Source: Patescibacteria group bacterium
Lineage (GTDB): Bacteria; Patescibacteriota; Patescibacteriia; Patescibacteriales; VMTK01
Assembly (NCBI GenBank): GCA_018896595.1
Contig: JAHIME010000003.1
Location: 1 to 54,615, forward strand
Direction of reading: 5' to 3'
DNA length: 54,615 nucleotides
Both the position numbers and the translations under genes were made by a program. This document shows, piece after piece, positions 49,120 to 54,615 of the stretch (position 1 is its first letter; each line of letters begins with the position of its first letter). Under the pieces are notes generated by a model. That model was not told the DNA's origin. It saw only the letters and a program-made list of their open reading frames with translations, and did no database searches.

Positions 49120-50307
49120 CTATTTCACAATTCCCTTTAGTCCCGGCATTTTCTCTCCGCTTAGATAAGCGAGCATGGCGCCGCCGCCGGTTGAGACCCA
49201 ATCAACATAATTCAGCATCTTAGTCATTTTTAAAGCTTCAATTGTTTCTCCGCCGCCCACTACTCCGAAAGCGGCCCCGCTTGAACGGCTCGCCACGGCG
49301 CGGGCGATTGACAAAGTGCCGTATTTGAAATGCTCGCTTTCATACATTCCCATAGGCCCGTTCCAAATTATTGTCTTGGCCTTCTTTATAAAACGGGAAT
49401 ACAGTTTTATTGTTTTCGGCCCTATGTCCAAAATAGTTTCATTCTTCTTTACTTGATAAACGCCCTTGGATCTGCCTTCGCATTGCCCGTCTTTCCTTGT
49501 CCCCGTTATCACATCTACGGGCAAAATTATTTTTTTATTTAAAAATCGCTTGGCAAGCGCTATGCTTTTTTTATCGCACAATGATTTGCCGACTTCTATT
49601 TTATGGGTCGCTAAAAAATTATTAGCCAAGGCCCCGCCGATTAAAATACGGGAAGATTTTTTGAGCAATTTTTTAATCAAAGGGGTCTTGGTTTCCATTT
49701 TAGCTCCGCCGATAATAGCGATTAACGGGCTTTGGGGACGCAAAATTTTATTCAAATTAACAATTTCATTTTCCAACAAAAGACCGGCATACGAAGGCAG
49801 ATAATTTTTAATCGCGCTTACCGAAGCATGCGCTCTGTGGCTTGCGGCGAACGCGTCATTGACATATATATCAGCCAGCTTGGCCAATTTTTTGGCAAAT
49901 CCCAAATCATTGTTTTCTTCATCATAGCTAAAGCGCAGATTCTCCAACATCAAAATCTCGCCCCGGCGCATTTTACTTACTTCCGTGCCCGCTTTCAGCC
50001 CGGCGCAATCATCAACAAATTTCACTTTTTTGCCCAATAACTCGCTTAATCTGTCCGCGATCGGTTTAACGGAAAAATATTTTTGATTTTTTATCGGTCT
50101 TCCCAAATGCGTGATTATAATAACTTTGCATTTATGCCGCAATAAAAAACGAATGGTCGGCAAACCTGCGACTACTTTATAATCGTCTTTAATTCTTGCC
50201 GTTCCGGCCGCACCTGAATCCTTTTCTATCGGCACATTATAATCTACCCGCAAAAGCGCTCTTTTGCCGGTTAAATTTTTAACTTGCCTTAACGATTTTA
50301 TTTTCAT
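49120..50307 (-). CDS. pgk: Phosphoglycerate kinase
   Basis: The enzyme makes ATP from 1,3-bisphosphoglycerate. The start at 50307 (MKIKSLRQ) matches the family N-terminus; an ATG six codons upstream is not needed. RVDYNVPI, THLGRP, the AFAASHRAHAS region, GGAKMETKTPLI, WNGPMGMYE and the C-terminal VGGGETIEAL and STGGGAMLAYL are all present. The upstream leader has an extended -10 promoter and a strong terminator from the preceding unit. Confidence 0.96.
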   Translation of the reverse strand: MKIKSLRQVKNLTGKRALLRVDYNVPIEKDSGAAGTARIKDDYKVVAGLPTIRFLLRHKCKVIIITHLGRPIKNQKYFSVKPIADRLSELLGKKVKFVDDCAGLKAGTEVSKMRRGEILMLENLRFSYDEENNDLGFAKKLAKLADIYVNDAFAASHRAHASVSAIKNYLPSYAGLLLENEIVNLNKILRPQSPLIAIIGGAKMETKTPLIKKLLKKSSRILIGGALANNFLATHKIEVGKSLCDKKSIALAKRFLNKKIILPVDVITGTRKDGQCEGRSKGVYQVKKNETILDIGPKTIKLYSRFIKKAKTIIWNGPMGMYESEHFKYGTLSIARAVASRSSGAAFGVVGGGETIEALKMTKMLNYVDWVSTGGGAMLAYLSGEKMPGLKGIVK

Positions 50308-50344
50308 GCAAAAATTAAATTTCACGCGTTATTAACTATGGTTT

Positions 50345-50357
50345 ATTATACCACAAA
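50345..50357 (-). promoter_or_regulatory. Extended -10 promoter of pgk
   Basis: TTTGTGG followed by TATAAT (50350-50345) on the minus strand, the same string as before the ABC operon. The leader is about 38 nt. Confidence 0.65.
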
Positions 50358-50370
50358 TTAACAAAAAATA

Positions 50371-50407
50371 AAAAAGCCCCTCCTCTCGCGAGAGGAGGGG
50401 CTTTTTT
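50371..50407 (-). terminator. Strong bidirectional terminator
   Basis: A 26-nt perfect palindrome (50376-50401, GCCCCTCCTCTCG and its complement) is flanked by an A run on one side and a T run on the other. It ends the pilT-side unit and insulates pgk. Confidence 0.9.
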
Positions 50408-50427
50408 ATTTTTTAATTTAATATTTT

Positions 50428-51654
50428 TTACTTTAATTCCCCTAACACAACCTCAACCTCTTTTTTATCGCCATCGCGCGAATACGCAATCATTACTTTA
50501 TCGCCGGCAATATACTGCCCTATCACGTCGTTTAGCTTATTGTCCTTGTTAATTTCAATATTATCAATCGCGATTATAATATCGCCCTCTTTTAAGCCGG
50601 CTTTGTCGGCCGCGCCGCCCTTAACTATCGCCGCGCCCTGCTTATTTTTGTATATAACCGCGCCCTTGTTAGATTCGCTTTCCTGGACTGAATTTAAAAC
50701 AGGCGCCTTGACCAAGCCGGACAAATCAACATAGTTAACTCCCAAACTTGCCCGTTTGATTTCTTTATTTTTTAACAAGCTCTTAATCGGCGCCGCGAAT
50801 TGGCTTGCCGGCATGATTTTCCCTTGATTATCAATCAATCCGGCGACTTCGCCCGCCAAATTAAGCAAAAACGAACCATTGAATTTTTCGCTCGGCTCAT
50901 CAACTAAAAATATTTCGCCCGAAATTCCGTCGCTGGAATTGACTATGGCTTGATCCTTGTCGCTTTCCATCGCGGAAACTACGCTCAGCCAGCTTGCTCC
51001 GTCCCAATTAACCGCCACGACCGATTGTCCTCTCGCGATCCCGCCTCGGCCGATAAAACTTCTAACGGAAAAATCCTTCGTCTCTACATGCAAAAAATTA
51101 AATTTAGCCAACTTATCCCGGATAATTTTATCCACCGCGTAAACCTTGCCGTCTTTGGTTATTACCGCGTAATTCTCTAAAAAATTCTCTTCGCCAACGG
51201 CTCCGGCCCGTCCCGCTTCTTGCGGGGCCTGCTCCATTTCAGCCGGCAAGAAATTAGTCGCGATCCAGCCGTCGCTGGTGATAATAATGCCCTGCCCAAC
51301 CTCCTGATTGACTTGGTAATAATCGCTTAAATTAAAATTATCGGCCTTCTCGCTTTTCGGCAATGATTTTTTAAATATCCCGACCAAACTCATACTGGCG
51401 GAATTTATGGTTTCTTGCGCTTTCGTGTCCTGTTCAACAATGACTTTTTTCGCGTCTCTTATGATTAAATTTGAACCATTATAATTCCCGTTGGAAAAAT
51501 TGATTTCGCCGAAAAAAGGAATGTCGTAAAAACTGTCAATCAAATAAGTTCTCGCGGCTAATCCACCCGCTATTCCGCTAGCCATGCCGAAGACGGTGGC
51601 AATAATTACTATTAACAATATACCGTTTTTTTTATTTTTTTTATTCTCTTCCAT
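50428..51654 (-). CDS. HtrA-like protein with PDZ domain, catalytic triad apparently lost
   Basis: The 408-residue protein has an N-terminal membrane anchor (about 11-35), a trypsin-like domain and a C-terminal PDZ domain (about 300-405, with GGAADKAGLKEGDIIIAIDN). The family motifs are recognisable but altered: the His motif reads GWIATNFLP instead of TNNHV, the Asp motif reads KFNFLHVE, and GNSGGPLLNL reads KFNGSFLLNL with Asn259 in place of Ser. The fold is kept without the triad, so it is likely a binding or sensing protein outside the membrane. Residues around QEAGRAGAVG are encoded by a small GC-rich hairpin. Confidence 0.85.
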   Translation of the reverse strand: MEENKKNKKNGILLIVIIATVFGMASGIAGGLAARTYLIDSFYDIPFFGEINFSNGNYNGSNLIIRDAKKVIVEQDTKAQETINSASMSLVGIFKKSLPKSEKADNFNLSDYYQVNQEVGQGIIITSDGWIATNFLPAEMEQAPQEAGRAGAVGEENFLENYAVITKDGKVYAVDKIIRDKLAKFNFLHVETKDFSVRSFIGRGGIARGQSVVAVNWDGASWLSVVSAMESDKDQAIVNSSDGISGEIFLVDEPSEKFNGSFLLNLAGEVAGLIDNQGKIMPASQFAAPIKSLLKNKEIKRASLGVNYVDLSGLVKAPVLNSVQESESNKGAVIYKNKQGAAIVKGGAADKAGLKEGDIIIAIDNIEINKDNKLNDVIGQYIAGDKVMIAYSRDGDKKEVEVVLGELK

Positions 51655-51673
51655 AATTAATACTAAAAATTTA

Positions 51674-52435
51674 TCATAACCATCGCGCCGTAAGCAAAAT
51701 AATCAAAATGCTGATAAGGCCGAAACTTAAATATAATTTAATCTTGCTCTTGTCCAGCCCGCCGAGCAGATGATGCCTTGACAGCCCCATAAGCATATAA
51801 TAACAAATGGCCAAAGTCAAACCTGATACATTATGGTTGAGCGGCAAAAAGGAAAGCGACCATGATAACTCGGCTAAAATCAGGCAATTTATCAAAATAT
51901 AAGGCAAGCTCTTTTTAAAATCTATTTTATTGGCCCAAATTATCTGATAAATTATCAAGGCGGCGGCAAGTAAAACCACCGCCATTAACAGCCATACTCG
52001 CAAATTTAAAAAAGACTGCAAGCCGTAGCAAGCGGCGGAAATCAAAAAAAAGGTTAAAAAATTTCCATACGATGAGATGTTTTCAATACTAAACGGTTTA
52101 TAAGCGGCCGGGCGGAGCAAATAATAATAAACATAGCGCAAATAAAAATAAAGCAGAATAACATTTAAAATAAAAAGCGATTGGATGATTGTTTTATTGG
52201 CCAGCAAAACGGTATAAGCGATGATTGACGCGGACATCAAGCATGGTAAAATAAAAAAATTCCACCAGCTTTTATCAACATCGCTTGCCCGGCTGAACCG
52301 CCAAACTGTAAAAAAAATAAACAAATTCACCAAAATCAAAACCGCGTAAATCATTTTCGGGTAAAAGAAAAAAACCTCAAAAAACATCAAGACAATCAGC
52401 GGTATTAACAATGGCAGCAAACGGTTATACTTCAT
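51674..52435 (-). CDS. Polytopic membrane protein of unknown function
   Basis: The 253-residue protein is almost entirely hydrophobic, with about eight predicted transmembrane helices and short loops. No conserved transport or enzymatic motif was recognised. It starts 4 nt after the preceding 144-residue gene and is followed by the HtrA-like gene, so these genes probably form one unit. Confidence 0.65.
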   Translation of the reverse strand: MKYNRLLPLLIPLIVLMFFEVFFFYPKMIYAVLILVNLFIFFTVWRFSRASDVDKSWWNFFILPCLMSASIIAYTVLLANKTIIQSLFILNVILLYFYLRYVYYYLLRPAAYKPFSIENISSYGNFLTFFLISAACYGLQSFLNLRVWLLMAVVLLAAALIIYQIIWANKIDFKKSLPYILINCLILAELSWSLSFLPLNHNVSGLTLAICYYMLMGLSRHHLLGGLDKSKIKLYLSFGLISILIILLTARWL

Positions 52436-52439
52436 AAAT

Positions 52440-52874
52440 TTAATTTAACCATTCATGTTTTGTCTTTTCCTGCTCAATCATCTCTTGGCTTTTTCGCTTG
52501 TCCGCTTCATCGCCGTTCTCTAAATAATCTTCCATCTCATCCAGGGCTAAAACTAAATTCAGGTGCAACTCTTTAAACTCAATCGGAACTTTTAAAGACA
52601 GCAGCTGCTCTTTGGTCTGCTTTACTGATTCAATATTGATAGTCTCGTCTTGGGCAATCCTTAAATAATTGGCTAAAATAACCTTGGTTTTCGCCTTATA
52701 GCTTTTTTTCAGCAAATCTAAATTTAACATCGCGTCCACGACATTGTTTGTTTTGGCGTCATTTTGCTTTTCGGCCTGATCTTGCTTGGCAGGTTTGGAA
52801 ATTACAGCAAGATACACGGCGATTATCAGCAAAATAATAATGAAAAAAATAAAAATTTTTGATTTGTTTGCCAT
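52440..52874 (-). CDS. Anchored small protein of unknown function
   Basis: The 144-residue protein has one N-terminal transmembrane helix (about 7-26) and a charged, helical outer part (about 30-144) rich in Lys, Glu and Leu. No family was recognised. It lies 12 nt downstream of the 109-residue gene. Confidence 0.6.
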   Translation of the reverse strand: MANKSKIFIFFIIILLIIAVYLAVISKPAKQDQAEKQNDAKTNNVVDAMLNLDLLKKSYKAKTKVILANYLRIAQDETINIESVKQTKEQLLSLKVPIEFKELHLNLVLALDEMEDYLENGDEADKRKSQEMIEQEKTKHEWLN

Positions 52875-52886
52875 AAAATTAATAAA

Positions 52887-53216
52887 TTACTTATCAAACA
52901 TCCTCGCTTCCATTTCCGCCCAATCTTCCCGCGCTTCGTCCCATTTATAAGCTCTCAGCTTATAGCTTCTTTCATCTTTGCTGTAAATATAATCAACCTG
53001 GGTTCCGGCGCCGATGCGCCGCGAATAAGTTGTTTTCTTGTCCAGCACCACGGGCTTTGAAACAAACTCAAGCTTCATCCTTCCGAGCGGACCTTCAAAT
53101 ATTATAAATTCAATATCCGTCCCGCCCATTTCCTCTTCATGTTTTTTGCCATGTTCTTCCACCTCAAAATTATCCTTAATATCTCCTATTATATTTTCCC
53201 ATCTTTCCGGTTGCAT
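52887..53216 (-). CDS. Small soluble protein of unknown function
   Basis: The 109-residue product is predicted to be a compact, strand-rich protein with an N-terminal helix (MQPERWENIIGDIKDNF) and a tail containing the aromatic pattern YKLRAYKWDEAREDWAEME. It has the look of conserved Patescibacteria hypotheticals. It sits between pilT and the anchored 144-residue gene. Confidence 0.6.
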   Translation of the reverse strand: MQPERWENIIGDIKDNFEVEEHGKKHEEEMGGTDIEFIIFEGPLGRMKLEFVSKPVVLDKKTTYSRRIGAGTQVDYIYSKDERSYKLRAYKWDEAREDWAEMEARMFDK

Positions 53217-53257
53217 ATTTATATTTAATTATTTTGTAAAAACATTATTTTCTGCGT

Positions 53258-53289
53258 AAATCAGCGTTCTAATCCGCGTTAAATCAGCG
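53258..53289. repeat. Direct repeat pair in the pilT downstream spacer
   Basis: AAATCAGCG occurs at 53258-53266 and 53281-53289, each preceded by a GCG-type motif. The remaining bases of this 145-nt gap hold no gene that I can see. Confidence 0.5.
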
Positions 53290-53361
53290 GGGCTTTGGCT
53301 AAAATAACAAAATTTTTTAATTAAACGAATCGCGACAAAATTATTTTTACACGGTAACTAT

Positions 53362-54405
53362 TTAATAATATGACGCCAGTGTTTCCAAATCCCTCTTGCG
53401 ATGCTTGGCAACCTCTTCGCCGACCAAACCTCGCTTCACTAACATGTCAATTGATTTATTCATGGCAATCATGCCCTCTTTTTGATTAGTTTGGATAACA
53501 GAGTCAATCTGCCCGACTTGATGAGTCCTGATTAAATTGGCGATGGCGCGCGTATTAATCATAATTTCGCGGGCCGCCACCAATCCTCCCTTGGTCGCGG
53601 GCAGCAATTGCTGGCCTATAACCGCGCGCAGAACCAATGCTAATTGATTATAAATCTGATCTTGCTGATGCGACGGAAAAACATCAACAATTCTCGCGAT
53701 AGTGTCGGAAGCCGTAATGGTATGCAGGGTTGATATGACTAAATGCCCTGTTTCAGCCGCGGTCAGGGCCGCGGCGATTGTTTCCTTATCGCGCATTTCG
53801 CCGACCATGATAACATTCGGGTCCTGCCTTAACGCGTATTTTAATCCCGAAGCGAAATCTTTGGTGTCAAGACCCAATTCTCTCTGCTCAATAATGCTTT
53901 GTTTTTCATCAAATAAAAATTCAATCGGATCTTCAATGGTGATGATATGCGCTTTCCTTTCTTTATTGATAATATTAATCATCGCGGCCAATGTTGTTGA
54001 TTTGCCGCATCCTGACGGCCCTGTCACAAGAATTAACCCGTCTTGCATGTGAGTAAGCTTGTAAATAATTTCATCAAAGCCAATCTCTTCCGGGGTGGGT
54101 ATAACATTTGGTATTAAACGGGCCGATAAGCCGATTTTGCCTTCCTGATAATGCAAATTAATCCTAAAGCGGGAACCTAAAAATTCCCGCGAAATATCCA
54201 GCTCGCGCTTGCGCTCAAACCTTTCAACGGTTCTTTTATCAATTAAATTAAAAACCGCTTTTTTCAGGTCATCGGCGTCAATCGCGGCATGATTTAATTT
54301 AATCAGCTCGCCAGCGATTCGCAGAGCGGGTATGCTGCCGGCGACTAAATGTAAATCAGACGCTTTTCTCTCAACGGCTTGTTGAAAATAAGAAGAAATA
54401 TCCAT
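53362..54405 (-). CDS. pilT: Type IV pilus retraction ATPase PilT
   Basis: PilT powers pilus retraction and DNA uptake or twitching. The 347 residues include an N-terminal PAS-like domain (with ASDLHLVAGSIPALRIAGEL), Walker A GPSGCGKSTT (129-138), the Asp box in ITIEDPIEF, Walker B in NVIMVGEMRDKET, and the His box STLHTITASDTIARI. No pilus structural gene lies in this window, apart from the pseudopilin-like tail at 497-1432. It has its own promoter, whose -35 overlaps the end of the transposase gene. Confidence 0.94.
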   Translation of the reverse strand: MDISSYFQQAVERKASDLHLVAGSIPALRIAGELIKLNHAAIDADDLKKAVFNLIDKRTVERFERKRELDISREFLGSRFRINLHYQEGKIGLSARLIPNVIPTPEEIGFDEIIYKLTHMQDGLILVTGPSGCGKSTTLAAMINIINKERKAHIITIEDPIEFLFDEKQSIIEQRELGLDTKDFASGLKYALRQDPNVIMVGEMRDKETIAAALTAAETGHLVISTLHTITASDTIARIVDVFPSHQQDQIYNQLALVLRAVIGQQLLPATKGGLVAAREIMINTRAIANLIRTHQVGQIDSVIQTNQKEGMIAMNKSIDMLVKRGLVGEEVAKHRKRDLETLASYY

Positions 54406-54441
54406 AAACGCTTCGCTAAAATTAAAAATTTTCTTAAATTT

Positions 54442-54470
54442 ATTATAGCATTAAAACCTTAAAAAATCAA
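54442..54470 (-). promoter_or_regulatory. pilT promoter overlapping the transposase end
   Basis: TTGATT (54470-54465), 17 nt ending in TGC, TATAAT (54447-54442) on the minus strand. The -35 hexamer contains the transposase stop codon, so the insertion sequence may have created this promoter. Confidence 0.7.
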
Positions 54471-54615
54471 AATTTGTACGATTGCATAGTCAAGGTTACC
54501 TTTTCAAGAGGTATTATGTATAAAGAATTAAATAAAGAACCGGCGATTTTTTGCGCCGGCGTCAGCCGGTTCATGCCATAGCCGCCATGGCGGCGCTGCT
54601 CATTGTAATAAACCA
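54467..54615 (-). CDS. DDE (integrase-core) transposase, C-terminal fragment cut by the window edge
   Basis: The frame runs from the right edge to TGA at 54467-54469 and encodes 48 residues. VYYNEQRRHGGYGMNRLTPAQKI is the typical C-terminal signature of IS3/IS481-type integrase-core transposases (rve family), where YN-x-x-R-x-H-x-x-L-x-x-x-TP is conserved. The catalytic residues lie outside the window. It is the only sign of an autonomous mobile element here. Confidence 0.72.
   Translation of the reverse strand, partial: VYYNEQRRHGGYGMNRLTPAQKIAGSLFNSLYIIPLEKVTLTMQSYKF

Noticed and set aside
54511..54576. Short plus-strand frame beginning ATGTATAAAG at the right edge
   Set aside because: It is the complement of the transposase C-terminus and ends after about 20 codons.

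Overview
The window looks like chromosomal DNA of a Patescibacteria (Candidate Phyla Radiation) bacterium, most likely of the Parcubacteria group. The base composition is AT-rich, almost every gene lies on the minus strand, and the genes are short and tightly packed. The complete str-S10-spc ribosomal gene series is present, but rpmD (uL30) is missing between rpsE and rplO, a known hallmark of this radiation. UGA is used as a stop, so codes that reassign UGA do not apply. Assignment to an order or species is not possible from this sequence alone.

Layout from left to right (transcription runs right to left). 1-3240: the start of a GC-richer secreted protein at the left edge, a five-helix membrane protein and aspS. 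3332-5040: two small unknown proteins, recO and ruvX. 5052-9996: map, adk, a disordered protein and an ABC permease/ATPase pair. 10137-26479: secY and the ribosomal block in the order rplO, rpsE, rplR, rplF, rpsH, rpsN, rplE, rplX, rplN, rpsQ, rpmC, rplP, rpsC, rplV, rpsS, rplB, rplW, rplD, rplC, rpsJ, then tuf, a small unknown gene, fusA, rpsG and rpsL. 26682-27654: a site-2-type protease diverging from rpmB, the only plus-strand gene I accept. 27767-33647: an AT-rich defence island in which a type III restriction-modification pair is co-transcribed with a PIN toxin-like pair and one unknown gene. 33723-36492: a zinc-finger protein, a ClpP-fold protease, radC, tRNA-Val(CAC) and an RNase H. 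36602-50307: recJ, a 32-residue membrane protein, lepA, murJ, two tandem gpmI genes, eno, a DUF4143 ATPase, an anchored calcium-binding-type protein and pgk. 50428-54405: an inactive-looking HtrA-like protein, three unknown proteins and pilT. The right edge holds the C-terminus of a DDE transposase.

The genes serve translation, secretion (secY), lower glycolysis (pgk, two gpmI, eno), nucleotide balance (adk), recombination and repair (recO, ruvX, recJ, radC, RNase H), envelope precursor flipping (murJ), pilus retraction (pilT) and restriction.

The most unusual feature is a swarm of small structured repeats that sit between housekeeping genes and also inside their reading frames: heptanucleotide-phased repeats (spacers plus aspS, recO, ruvX, eno and gpmI), a 25-bp palindrome shared by adk and rplX, a 108-bp double palindrome inside lepA, a four-hairpin element upstream of rplC, a dRS3-like inverted repeat upstream of rpsE, and an element with 19-bp terminal inverted repeats that supplies the end of recJ. 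A duplicated fragment of the eno 5' end lies on the far side of the DUF4143 ATPase gene. Most starts lack a Shine-Dalgarno sequence. No stretch longer than 300 bases lacks a gene; the longest gaps (20945-21215, 26480-26681) hold repeats and regulatory hairpins described below.
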